Source: Achromobacter xylosoxidans (lineage in GTDB: Bacteria > Pseudomonadota > Gammaproteobacteria > Burkholderiales > Burkholderiaceae_B). Taken from it: DNA of 64,000 nucleotides. The notes beneath the pieces were generated by a model. That model searched no databases. It was not told the origin of the DNA and worked only from the letters and a program-made list of their open reading frames with translations. A program made the translations under genes and the position numbers. Below are positions 42,946 to 51,479 of the stretch, piece by piece. How positions within the stretch are numbered: the stretch's first letter is position 1; every line of letters starts with the position of its first letter. Location of the stretch: positions 1-64,000 of the forward strand of contig NZ_MTLG01000085.1 of NCBI RefSeq assembly GCF_002192695.1, read 5' to 3'.

Positions 42946-45072
42946 TTAAAAGCGGTAGGCGCCGCTCAGCATGACGGTGCGGCGCGCGCCGTAGAAGCAG
43001 TCGCCGCGGTCCAGGCAGACCACCTCATACGTGCGGTCCGCAATGTTGTTCACGTTCAGCGCATAGCGCCAGGGACCGTTGTCGTAGCTGAGCATGGCGT
43101 CGAACAGCGTGACCGCCGGCGTTTCCGGGGCGCCGCCGTCGCGGAACGCCGACAGGTAGCGCACGCCCGCGCCCACCGCGAAGCCAGGCTGGCCGGCCAG
43201 CGCGAAGCGGTACTTGCCCCACATGGAGGCCATGTGCTTGGGCTGCGCTTCCAGCTGCGGATCCAGGTCGGTGTAGATGTAGTTGGCGATCACGTCCACA
43301 TCCTTGGTGACGCGGCCGCGCAGCTCCAGCTCCACGCCGCGGGTGCGGGTCTTGCCGGCCTGGATCTGGTTGTTGGGGTTGTTCGGGTCGTTGGTCTGGC
43401 GGTTTTTCTCGCGCAGGTCGTAGGCGGCCGCGGTGAATTCGATGTCGGCGTCCTTCGGCATGTACTTGATGCCGGCCTCCACCTGCTTGCCGCGCATGGG
43501 CTTCCAGCGCTGGTTATAGAAGTCGGCGCCGGCGATGGGCGTGAACGATTCGCTGTAACTGAGGTAGGGCGACCAGCCGTTGTCCGCGGCGTACATCAGG
43601 CCAAAGCGTTTGGTGGTGGCCATGTCGGTTTCGCGGTCCTGGCCTTCGGTGGTGCTGTCGGCGCGGTCGCGGCGGATGCCGGCCAGGAAGATCCAGTTCT
43701 TGTCGAATTTGATCTGGTCCTGCGCGTAGAAGCCGATCTGCTGCTGATTGATCTTGGGGTTGTCCGACAGTTCGTACTCGGGCACGTTGCCGTACACGGG
43801 GTGGTACAGATTCAGCGGCGAGCCCGCGCCGCTGGCCGTCTGGCTGGTCTCGCGGTAGCGCGAATAATCCATGCCGAAGATCACCGTGTGCTCCGTGCGG
43901 CCCCAGTTCAGCTTGCCTTCCAGGTTCTGGTCCGCCAGCAGCGTGCGCATGCGCGGCTTGTTGACATAGAAAATGCGGTCGACGGTGGTCTGTTCCGGAT
44001 CGATGTAGGAATCGCCGCGGCGCGCGCCGTAGACGTTGGGATAGAGCGTCTTGTAGTCGACGCTGCTGACCGTGTTGCGGAAGTTCTGCCGCACTTTCCA
44101 GGTGTCGTTGAACTGATGCTCGAACAGCCAGCCGACGCTGAACTGCTCGGTGTCGTAGGCGTCGAAGCCCGGCTCGCTGGCGAAGCGGCGGGTCGGGATG
44201 CGGCCGTTGGGATTTTCCTGCACCGAACCGCTCCACGGCAGGAAGGATTGTGTGGTGCCGGCGCGATCCTTCTGCCAGGTGGCCTGCAGCGTCAGCGAGG
44301 TGGCTGCGCTGGGGCGCCAGGTCAGGGACGGCGCCAGCATCAGCCGGTCGTCCGGCGCGTATTGGACCTGGGTATCGCTGTCGCGTCCCACGGCAATCAC
44401 GCGGTATAGCCATTGGCCGTCCTCGCTGGCCGGGCCCGTGAGGTCGGCCTGGATCTCGCGGCGGTTGTGGTTGCCCAGCACCACGCCGATCTCGCGTTGC
44501 GTTTCCTCCAGCGGCCGCTTGCTGACCAGGTTGACGATGCCGCCGGTGCTGCCCTGTCCGTACAGCATGGAAGAGGGGCCGCGCAGCACCTCGACGCGTT
44601 CCATGGCATAGACCTCGGTGCGCGGATTGTTGAAGCTGAAATACTGGCGCAGCCCGTCCAGGTACTGCACCGGCTCCACGCCGCGGACACGCACGTAGTC
44701 GGCGCGGTTGTCGACGCCGTACGCATTGGGGCGCACGCCGGCGGCGTAGTTCATGGTGTCCTGGATGTTCTGCGCGCCCTGGTCCACGATCTGTTCACGC
44801 GGGATCACGGTGATGGCCTGCGGCGTTTCGGACAGGGGGGTGTCGGTCTTCGTCGCGGTGGCGCTGCGCGTGGCGACATAGCCTTCGACCGGGCTGGTCG
44901 CGGTTTCACCGGTGCCGGTGACCTGCACGGCGGGCAGGAGGGTGGCGGGTTCGCTGGATGCGGCGGGCTGGGCTTGCGCTGCGGCGCCCATGCAGGCGGC
45001 AAGCGCGGCGGCAACAGGCAACAGGACCAGCGGCCGCGCGCGCCGGGCGGCGGGATCAGGGTGGCGTTTCAA
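42946..45072 (-). CDS. TonB-dependent siderophore receptor
   Basis: 708 aa from a TTG at 45072 (AGGGG eight bases upstream). Earlier frames reach 45123 but that start lies inside the Fur box. Signal peptide VLLPVAAALAACMGAAAQA; TonB-box/plug region with SETPQAITVIPREQIVDQGAQNIQDTM, RGVEPVQYLDGLR, ERVEVLRGPSSMLYGQGSTGGIVNLVSKRP; 22-strand barrel ending NVNNIADRTYEV and the final GAYRF. The plug pattern is that of FpvA/FhuE/FoxA-type siderophore receptors. Regulated by iron through Fur. Ligand unknown. No siderophore synthesis genes nearby. Confidence 0.94.
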   Translation of the reverse strand: MKRHPDPAARRARPLVLLPVAAALAACMGAAAQAQPAASSEPATLLPAVQVTGTGETATSPVEGYVATRSATATKTDTPLSETPQAITVIPREQIVDQGAQNIQDTMNYAAGVRPNAYGVDNRADYVRVRGVEPVQYLDGLRQYFSFNNPRTEVYAMERVEVLRGPSSMLYGQGSTGGIVNLVSKRPLEETQREIGVVLGNHNRREIQADLTGPASEDGQWLYRVIAVGRDSDTQVQYAPDDRLMLAPSLTWRPSAATSLTLQATWQKDRAGTTQSFLPWSGSVQENPNGRIPTRRFASEPGFDAYDTEQFSVGWLFEHQFNDTWKVRQNFRNTVSSVDYKTLYPNVYGARRGDSYIDPEQTTVDRIFYVNKPRMRTLLADQNLEGKLNWGRTEHTVIFGMDYSRYRETSQTASGAGSPLNLYHPVYGNVPEYELSDNPKINQQQIGFYAQDQIKFDKNWIFLAGIRRDRADSTTEGQDRETDMATTKRFGLMYAADNGWSPYLSYSESFTPIAGADFYNQRWKPMRGKQVEAGIKYMPKDADIEFTAAAYDLREKNRQTNDPNNPNNQIQAGKTRTRGVELELRGRVTKDVDVIANYIYTDLDPQLEAQPKHMASMWGKYRFALAGQPGFAVGAGVRYLSAFRDGGAPETPAVTLFDAMLSYDNGPWRYALNVNNIADRTYEVVCLDRGDCFYGARRTVMLSGAYRF

Positions 45073-45118
45073 TGGATTTCCCCTTCGGCCCTGCACTCGG
45101 CCGATTTTGGATGCAAAT

Positions 45119-45137
45119 GACAACGATAACTATTATC
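45119..45137. promoter_or_regulatory. Fur box of the siderophore receptor
   Basis: GACAACGATAACTATTATC matches the 19-bp Fur consensus GATAATGATAATCATTATC at 15 positions. Located about 46 bp upstream of the TTG start. Confidence 0.8.
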
Positions 45138-45313
45138 GATTTACTAGGTTGAGGCTGTCAGGTAATCGGCGGTCCGCAGATGTAAAAAAGCCGTGCAAAG
45201 CTTGCCGAGCGGTAAGGCAGGCGACAAAAAACGCCGTCCTATCAGTGGCTTGCAGACGCTTGAGGAAGGGGGGCGGGAGCGGCGCGCCTGTTGGCGAGGC
45301 GCGACAGAATGGC

Positions 45314-45838
45314 TCAGGCGTGGCGCGGGCGGCGGGTGCCGCCGTCGCGCCGGCTGGCTTTTTCCGAGACGATGTTGTCTTCGGCCATGCGGCGGCCGCG
45401 CTGTTCGATGCGGCCCAGGAAGCCGCGCAGCAAGGCGACCTCGTCGTCGCTCAAGTCCTGCACCAGCAGGTCGTTCAGGTGCGCGACCTCGGGCAGCAAG
45501 GCGCGATAGCAGGCGACGCCTTCATCGGTGGCTTCCACTCGCACCATGCGCCGATCGGCGCCGTCGTGCAGGCGCCGCAGCCAGCCTTTCTCGCACAGCG
45601 CGCCCAGGGTACGGGAAGTGCGGACAGGATCAAGCTTGGCGGCGGCCGCCAATTCGGCCGAATTCATGATGCCGCCCTCGACGGCACAGGCCAGCACGCG
45701 CCATTCACGCCGCGTGATGCCGAAGCGTCCTTCGCACAGGCGCAGGAACACCGGATTGGCTTGTGACCAAGCCTGGTACAGCCGGTACATGAGCATGTCC
45801 GAAAGCTGGCGGTGGCCGGATGCGGGATCGGTCGGCAT
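45314..45838 (-). CDS. MarR-family transcriptional regulator
   Basis: 174 aa. Winged HTH of the MarR type: FGITRREWRVLACAVEGGIMNSAELAAAAKLDPVRTSRTLGALCEKGWLRRLHDGADRRMVRVEATDEG (about 39-107), with the DxRxxxVxxT wing motif (DGADRRMVRVEAT). Charged C-terminal tail. Divergent from the Bug-sulfatase pair with a 166-bp gap, so it is the obvious candidate regulator; no clear palindrome was found in the gap. Confidence 0.9.
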   Translation of the reverse strand: MPTDPASGHRQLSDMLMYRLYQAWSQANPVFLRLCEGRFGITRREWRVLACAVEGGIMNSAELAAAAKLDPVRTSRTLGALCEKGWLRRLHDGADRRMVRVEATDEGVACYRALLPEVAHLNDLLVQDLSDDEVALLRGFLGRIEQRGRRMAEDNIVSEKASRRDGGTRRPRHA

Positions 45839-46004
45839 GGCGTCTTCTCCTGGTGGCGTTGCAGTTCGCGCTGCATATCGTTATTGGCAGTCCTGGATTA
45901 GATCAACAAATGCCCGCGTTGCTAAAGTCAATTTTCCTATTTGGGTATCGGCCAGGCAGTGAAAACCATAATCGACAGCGGGCCGCTGTCTCCAGGAGAA
46001 GACG

Positions 46005-46979
46005 ATGCGTAATTGGATTGCAGGCGCCGCGGTGGCGACGATGTTGGCGGGAGCAGCCCCGCTGGCGTGTGCGCAGCAGGCCCCGCTGGACGGGACGCTG
46101 ACGGTGGTGGTGGGCTATCCGCCGGGCGGCAGTTCGGACCGCATCGCGCGGCTGGTCGCGGACCGGCTCAAGGAACGGGTCGGCGTGGCCGTGGTGGTCG
46201 AGAACAAGACGGGAGCGGGCGGCCGCATCGCGGCGCAAGGCCTGCACGCGGCGCCAGCCAGCCAGAACGTGCTGATGCTGGCGAACCCGGCCGTGATGGT
46301 GGTGGCGCCGCTGGTCTACTCCCAGCCCGGCTACGATGCGCAACGCGATTTCAAGCCGGTGTCGCTGGTCAGCCGCTACAAGTTCGCGCTGGCGGTGGCG
46401 GCGAATTCGCCGATCCAGGACCTGGCCGGCCTGCGGCAGTGGCTGAAAGCCAATCCCAAACAGTTCGCGGTGGGCGTGCCTGCCACCGGCAGCCTGCCGC
46501 ATTTCTTCGCCCTGATGCTGGGCCGCGAACTGGGCCAGGAGCCGGAAGTGGTCGGCTACCGCGGATCGGCGCCGCTGATTTCCGAATTGATAGGCGGCAT
46601 CCTGCCGCAAGGCATAGACACGCTGGACACCTTGCTGCCGCAGCACCGCGCCGGCAAGATCCGCATCCTCGCCATCTCCGGCGACGCGCGCGATGCCGAA
46701 CTCAAGGACGTGCCTACCTTCAAGGAAGGCGGGGTGAACCTCGCGGCCGACGGCTGGAACGCGTTCTTCGCGCCGGCGGCCATGCCGCAGGCCAAGGCTG
46801 ACAGGCTGGGCGCGGACATCGCGGCGGTGCTGCGCGAGCCGGCCATGCAGGAGGCCGTGCACGCCGCCTATCTTGAGCCGGTGTCGCTGGACGCGAGCGG
46901 CACGGCTGACGCATTGTCTGCCTACCGCAAGCAATGGGAGCCCGTGGTGCGGGCCTCCGGCTTCAAGGCCGAGCAATAG
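46005..46979 (+). CDS. Bug-family periplasmic solute-binding protein (sulfatase locus)
   Basis: 324 aa. Signal peptide (AVATMLAGAAPLACA). Divergent Bug member: LTVVVGYPPGGSSDRIARLVADRL, ENKTGAGGRIAAQGLHAAPASQNVLML replaces the usual DGYTLL. C-terminal half has FKEGGVNLAADGWNAFFAPAAMP. AGGAGA upstream of the ATG. The sulfatase gene follows after 11 bp, so the imported ligand may be a sulfate or phosphonate ester, or its hydrolysis product. Confidence 0.9.
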   Translation: MRNWIAGAAVATMLAGAAPLACAQQAPLDGTLTVVVGYPPGGSSDRIARLVADRLKERVGVAVVVENKTGAGGRIAAQGLHAAPASQNVLMLANPAVMVVAPLVYSQPGYDAQRDFKPVSLVSRYKFALAVAANSPIQDLAGLRQWLKANPKQFAVGVPATGSLPHFFALMLGRELGQEPEVVGYRGSAPLISELIGGILPQGIDTLDTLLPQHRAGKIRILAISGDARDAELKDVPTFKEGGVNLAADGWNAFFAPAAMPQAKADRLGADIAAVLREPAMQEAVHAAYLEPVSLDASGTADALSAYRKQWEPVVRASGFKAEQ

Positions 46980-46990
46980 GAGAGGCGGCA

Positions 46991-48559
46991 ATGAGCGAGG
47001 TGCAGAATGTATTGTTCATCATGGCGGACCAGCTGCGGGCCGATCACCTGAGCTGTTATGGCCATCCCTACCTGCAGACGCCCAGCCTGGATGCGTTGGC
47101 GGCGCGCGGCGTGCGCTTCGATCGCGCCTTCGTGAATTCGGGCGTGTGCGGGCCTTCGCGCATGAGCTACTACACCGGCCGCTATCCCTCGCGCCACGGC
47201 GCCACCTGGAACCGCGTGCCGCTGTCGGTCAACGAGATCACGCTGGGCGAGTACCTGGCGGGGCAGGGCCGCGAACTGGCGCTGGCCGGCAAGACCCACA
47301 TCATCCCCGACCGCGCCGGCATGGAGCGGCTGGCGATCGATGGCGCCTCCGAACTCGGCGTCCTGCTTGGCCGTGGCGGCTTCACCGAGCTGGACCGTTA
47401 CGACGGCCACCACACGCCGGGCGACGAAAGCGGCTATCCCGCCTTTCTGCGGCGCCACGGCTACGACAGCGCGGACCCCTGGACGGATTATGTGATCGCC
47501 GCGGTGGACGAGGGCGGCCAGGTGGTCAGCGGCTGGAACATGCGCAACGCGCATCTGCCCGCGCGCGTCGCCGAGCGGCATTCCGAGACCGCCTACATGA
47601 CGGACCAGGCGCTGGACTTCATGAAGCGGCGCGGCAGCCAGCCCTGGGTGCTGCACCTGAGCTATGTGAAGCCGCATTGGCCCTACATGGCGCCCGATCC
47701 GTACCACAAGCGCTACACCCCGGACCAATGCCTGCCGGTGCGGCGCAACCGGGAAGAACTGGAGAACGCGCATCCAGTGGTGGCGGCCTACCGGCAGCAG
47801 GAAGAGAGCGTCAGCTTTTCCACCGACGAATGCGTGCGCGTGGTGCGTCCGGCCTACCAGGGCCTGATCCGGCAACTGGACGATCATCTGGGCCGGCTGT
47901 TCGACTACATGGAAGGCGCGGGCCTGATGAAGAACACGCTCATCGTGTTCACGGCGGACCACGGCGATTTCCTCGGCGACCACTGGTTGGGCGAGAAAGA
48001 GCTGTTCTACGACACCGTGCAACGTGTGCCCTTCATCGTCATGGATCCGTCGGCCGCGGCTGACGCCACGCGCGGCCGCGCCCTGGACGACATGGTGGAA
48101 AGCGTGGACCTGGTGCCCACAGTGTTGCGCGCGCTGGGAAAACCTGGCCCCGGACACCGGCTGGAGGGCCGCGAACTGCAGGCCCTGCTGCACGGCCGCG
48201 ATGCCGCCACGCCCTGGCGCGACTGCGTCTACTCGGAGCTGGACTACAGTTTCCGCGAGGCTCGCGTGTTGTGCGGCAAGACGCCGCAGAACGCCCGTGC
48301 CTGGTCGGTGCGCACGGACCGCTGGCGCTACGTGTACTGGCTGGACGAGCGCGAGCAGCTCTTCGACCTGCAAGCCGATCCGGACGAGTTCCAGGACTTG
48401 GGCGCAAGCAGCGCGCATGCGCAAACGCGCCTCGCGCTGCGCCAGCGCCTGCTGGAATGGATGCTGCGCGGCAAGCGCCGCACCACCATCAGCGACGAGG
48501 CCGTGGAGAAAGGGACCAACGCCCACAAGCGGGCAGGGGTGTACTTCGGGCAGTGGTAG
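46991..48559 (+). CDS. Sulfatase / phosphonate-monoester-hydrolase-like protein with a CGPSR formylglycine motif
   Basis: 522 aa, type I sulfatase fold. Metal-binding start LFIMADQLRADHL (Asp13); formylglycine motif CGPSRMSYYTGR at 53-64, with Cys53 as the residue converted to formylglycine; lysine/histidine triplets GKTHII (about 96) and KPHWPYMAPDPY (about 231), and TADHGDFLGDHWLGEKELFYD near 319-339. No signal peptide, so it appears cytoplasmic, unlike many sulfatases. Such proteins cleave sulfate or phosphonate monoesters; which one is not decided by sequence here. ATG at 46991, GGAGAGG just upstream. Followed by a hairpin and the convergent fadD-like gene. Confidence 0.9.
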   Translation: MSEVQNVLFIMADQLRADHLSCYGHPYLQTPSLDALAARGVRFDRAFVNSGVCGPSRMSYYTGRYPSRHGATWNRVPLSVNEITLGEYLAGQGRELALAGKTHIIPDRAGMERLAIDGASELGVLLGRGGFTELDRYDGHHTPGDESGYPAFLRRHGYDSADPWTDYVIAAVDEGGQVVSGWNMRNAHLPARVAERHSETAYMTDQALDFMKRRGSQPWVLHLSYVKPHWPYMAPDPYHKRYTPDQCLPVRRNREELENAHPVVAAYRQQEESVSFSTDECVRVVRPAYQGLIRQLDDHLGRLFDYMEGAGLMKNTLIVFTADHGDFLGDHWLGEKELFYDTVQRVPFIVMDPSAAADATRGRALDDMVESVDLVPTVLRALGKPGPGHRLEGRELQALLHGRDAATPWRDCVYSELDYSFREARVLCGKTPQNARAWSVRTDRWRYVYWLDEREQLFDLQADPDEFQDLGASSAHAQTRLALRQRLLEWMLRGKRRTTISDEAVEKGTNAHKRAGVYFGQW

Positions 48560-48561
48560 TC

Positions 48562-48586
48562 CGGGCCGGCAACAAGGGCCGGCCCG
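48562..48586. terminator. Hairpin between convergent sulfatase and fadD-like genes
   Basis: Nine-bp stem CGGGCCGGC / GCCGGCCCG, 7-nt loop, immediately after the sulfatase stop. No T tract, so termination strength is doubtful. Confidence 0.35.
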
Positions 48587-48610
48587 CGCTGGCCGCGAGC
48601 CGCCGGTTGC

Positions 48611-50314
48611 TCAGGCCCGGCTCGGTTGCCGGGCTTGCGCCTGCGCGGCTTCCTGCGCCGCGGGCTTCAACTCGCGGCGCAGGATCTTGCCGACGTTGGT
48701 ACGCGGCAGGTCATCGCGGAATTCGATGTAGCGCGGCACCTTGTAGCCTGTCAGCTGCTTGCGGCAGTGCGCGATCAGGGTCTCGGCGTCCAGCGCGGGG
48801 TCCTTGCGGATCACATACAGCTTGACCGCCTCGCCCGAGCGCTCGTCGGGCACGCCCACCGCCGCCACCTCGCGCACGCCGGGATGCAGGGCGGCCACGT
48901 CCTCGACCTCGTTCGGGTAGACGTTGAAGCCGGACACCAGGATCATGTCCTTCTTGCGGTCCACCAGGAACACATAGCCCTTCTCGTCCACGTAGCCGAC
49001 GTCGCCGGTGCGCAGGAATCCGTCCGCGTACAGGACCAACGCGGTTTCGTCGGGCCGTTGCCAGTAGCCCTGCGTGACCTGCGGGCCGCGGACGCAGATT
49101 TCGCCGGTTTCGCCTATGCCCAGCTCCGTGCCGGCGTCGTCGCGGATGGAGATCTCGGTGGATGGCACGGGCAGGCCGATGGAGCCGGTGAATTCCTTCA
49201 CGTCCAGCGGATTGATTGTGACCGCGGGCGAGGTTTCGGTCAGGCCGTAGGCCTGCGCCAGCGAACGGCCGGTGACGGCGCGCCAGCGGTCGGCCACGGC
49301 GCGCTGCACCGCCATGCCGCCGCCCATCGTCAGGCGCAACCGCGAGAAGTCCAGGCGCGCGAAATCCGGGTTGTTGAGCAGGGCGTTGAATAGCGTGTTC
49401 ACGCCCGTGAAAGCCGAAAACGGCACCTTGCGCATTTCCTTGACCAGCCCGGGGATGTCGCGCGGGTTGATGATGAGCAGGTTGCTGGCGCCCATCTTCA
49501 TGAAGGTCAGGCAGTTCGCCGTCAGCGCGAAGATGTGATACAGCGGCAAGGCGGTCACGATGCACTCTTCGCCTTCGGTTACCAGCGGCCGGACCCAGGC
49601 ATAGGCCTGGCTCAGGTTGGCCACCAGGTTGCCGTGGGTGAGCATGGCTGCCTTGGCCACGCCGGTGGTGCCGCCGGTGTATTGCAGGCAGGCCAGGTCG
49701 CGCTGGTCCAGCGGCACTTCGTCAAAGGGCGCGCGGCTTCCGGCGCGTAGCGCGTCGCCCAGCCGCAAGGCGCCAGGCAGGGACCACGCGGGCACCATGC
49801 GCTTGACGCGGCGGACCACGAAATCCACCAGACGGCCCTTGAGCGGCCCCAGCAGCTCGCCGATGGACGTCACCACCACGCGTTCTATCGCGGTGCCGTC
49901 CAGGGCCTTTTGCACGGTGGCGGCGAAGTTGTCGGCGACCACGATGACGCGGGCGCCCGAGTCGGCCAACTGGTGCTGGAGTTCGTGCGGGGTGTAGAGC
50001 GGGTTGCAGTTGACCACCACGCAGCCGGCGCGCAAGGCGCCGAACAGGCACACGGGGTACTGCAACAGGTTGGGCATCATGAGCGCGACGCGGTCGCCGC
50101 GGCCCAGGCCGTTGGCGTGCAGCCAGGCCGCGAAGTCGCGCGTCAGCCGGTCGAGTTCGGCATAGCTGAGCGATTTGCCCATACTGATGTACGAGGTCTT
50201 GCCGGCGTAGCGCTCGCAGCTCTCGCGCACCACCGACACCAGCGTCGTCACGCCGTCCATCTCGATCTCCGCGGGTACGCCCGCGGGATAGCTTTTCTGC
50301 CAGATTCGTTCCAT
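48611..50314 (-). CDS. fadD: Long-chain fatty-acid-CoA ligase
   Basis: 567 aa. Adenylate-forming ligase that activates fatty acids at the inner membrane. A3 motif QYTGGTTGVAKAAMLTHGN at about 206-224, A5 YGLTETSPAV, A8 YVFLVDRKKDMILVSGFNVYPNEVED at about 430-455 and Lys in RTNVGKILRRELK near 540. ATG at 50314 (MERIWQKSYPAG, the FadD family start); the frame opens at 50347 without support. Last gene of the minus-strand beta-oxidation cluster, 48 bp after the chalcone-isomerase-like gene. Confidence 0.94.
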   Translation of the reverse strand: MERIWQKSYPAGVPAEIEMDGVTTLVSVVRESCERYAGKTSYISMGKSLSYAELDRLTRDFAAWLHANGLGRGDRVALMMPNLLQYPVCLFGALRAGCVVVNCNPLYTPHELQHQLADSGARVIVVADNFAATVQKALDGTAIERVVVTSIGELLGPLKGRLVDFVVRRVKRMVPAWSLPGALRLGDALRAGSRAPFDEVPLDQRDLACLQYTGGTTGVAKAAMLTHGNLVANLSQAYAWVRPLVTEGEECIVTALPLYHIFALTANCLTFMKMGASNLLIINPRDIPGLVKEMRKVPFSAFTGVNTLFNALLNNPDFARLDFSRLRLTMGGGMAVQRAVADRWRAVTGRSLAQAYGLTETSPAVTINPLDVKEFTGSIGLPVPSTEISIRDDAGTELGIGETGEICVRGPQVTQGYWQRPDETALVLYADGFLRTGDVGYVDEKGYVFLVDRKKDMILVSGFNVYPNEVEDVAALHPGVREVAAVGVPDERSGEAVKLYVIRKDPALDAETLIAHCRKQLTGYKVPRYIEFRDDLPRTNVGKILRRELKPAAQEAAQAQARQPSRA

Positions 50315-50362
50315 TTGCCGGATTTCCGTGTGGGGCCTGTACAGCAAGAAGAGCCTGGGGCC

Positions 50363-50953
50363 CTAGCCGCCCAGCAGGGCTTTTTTCAGGGAAGCTTGCG
50401 CGGGCTTTTCGCCCAGCCAGACCCGCAGCAGGGCGCGCGCGAACGCGGGGCTGTCGATGCGGCCGCGCAGTTTGCCGTTATCGGTGACCGCGACGCCACG
50501 GGGGTCGAAATCCAGGTCGACCACGTCGCCTTCGCGCACGGCGCCGATTTCCGCCATCAAGGCGGACAGGCGGGCGGCCGGCGCCTTCAGTTCGGCCAGC
50601 TCCTGCGCCGAGGTATTGTCGCGCAATCCGTCCTGCAGGGCTTCGTCCAGGCTTTTGCTGTCGACGTCGCGCAGCAATAACAGGCGCATGCGGCGCGGCT
50701 CCTCGCTGTTGACCAGCGCGGCCGCGTCGCTGCTTTTCGCGGTGGCGTACAGCGCGGCCACGTAGACCTTGACGACGAACTTGGTGCGCACGCCGGCGCC
50801 GTTCAGCACCAGGGCGCGGCCGCCTTCCGACAGGCTGTCCGGCACGCGCACGCCGGCGACTTCCACGTCGGCGGACTGCGCGGGGGCGCCGGCCAGGCAG
50901 GCGGCAAGCATGAGGCTCAGGGCGGCGGTTCGCCCTCCGGGGATGCAACGCAT
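50363..50953 (-). CDS. Exported chalcone-isomerase-like domain protein
   Basis: 196 aa. Signal peptide (RTAALSLMLAACLAGAPAQS), then a chalcone-isomerase-like domain: VEVAGVRVPDSL, LVLNGAGVRTKFVVKVYVAALYA (about 48-70), PRRMRLLLLRDVDSKSL, DEALQDGL, and GDVVDLDFDPRGVAVTDNGK. Bacterial members are not flavonoid enzymes; fatty-acid binding has been shown for plant relatives of this fold, which fits its place among beta-oxidation genes. Its start overlaps the preceding hotdog-like gene by 37 bp. Confidence 0.85.
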   Translation of the reverse strand: MRCIPGGRTAALSLMLAACLAGAPAQSADVEVAGVRVPDSLSEGGRALVLNGAGVRTKFVVKVYVAALYATAKSSDAAALVNSEEPRRMRLLLLRDVDSKSLDEALQDGLRDNTSAQELAELKAPAARLSALMAEIGAVREGDVVDLDFDPRGVAVTDNGKLRGRIDSPAFARALLRVWLGEKPAQASLKKALLGG

Positions 50954-51462
50954 GTTTCTCCTCCAGTGTTCTTCTGCTTGTAGAACTTCTTGTCTGCGAT
51001 ATAGATCGTGCGTTCCACCACGGCATAGACGACGCCGTCGCGGTCCTTGAGTTCCACCGTATAGGTCCGGGTGGTTTCATGGTCGCGCGCCAGGAGCTTA
51101 CGGATTTCCGCGATCTCGCCGGGCGGCAGCCGGAAGTCGACGTACAGCGTGACGTAGGCCGGCTTGCGGTAGCGGATGGTGGCCGCCTTGTCCCACACGA
51201 TGTGGTCCGCGCCCAGCGCGGACATCAGCATCGTCGGGTGGGCGCCATCGGTCACGGCGAACAGCGAGCCGCCGTACATCGAGCCGACGATATTGCGGGT
51301 GCGTCGCAGCAGCGGCAGCTTGATGCGGATATGGTGGAAGTCCGCGGACACATGCACCACTTTGCCGCCGGTGGCGCGGAACGCCGGATGCAGGTTGAAG
51401 CCCACCCGCATCAGGCGCGCCCGCCATGTCGGCGACAGGTTCTTGAACCAATAGGGCTTCAT
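50917..51462 (-). CDS. DUF4442 hotdog-fold thioesterase-like protein
   Basis: 181 aa. Begins MKPYWFKNLSPTWRARLMRVGFNLHPAFRATGGKVVHVSADFHHIRIKLPL and continues NIVGSMYGGSLFAVTDGAHPTMLMSALG, the DUF4442/PaaI-like hotdog pattern with a GS-x-x-GG helix start. Likely acyl-CoA thioesterase or acyl-binding protein, not proven. ATG at 51462; the frame extends to 51528 without support. 17 bp after the thiolase stop and overlapping the next gene, so part of the fad operon. Confidence 0.85.
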   Translation of the reverse strand: MKPYWFKNLSPTWRARLMRVGFNLHPAFRATGGKVVHVSADFHHIRIKLPLLRRTRNIVGSMYGGSLFAVTDGAHPTMLMSALGADHIVWDKAATIRYRKPAYVTLYVDFRLPPGEIAEIRKLLARDHETTRTYTVELKDRDGVVYAVVERTIYIADKKFYKQKNTGGETCVASPEGEPPP

Positions 51463-51479
51463 GCTCCGCGCCGCTCCGC

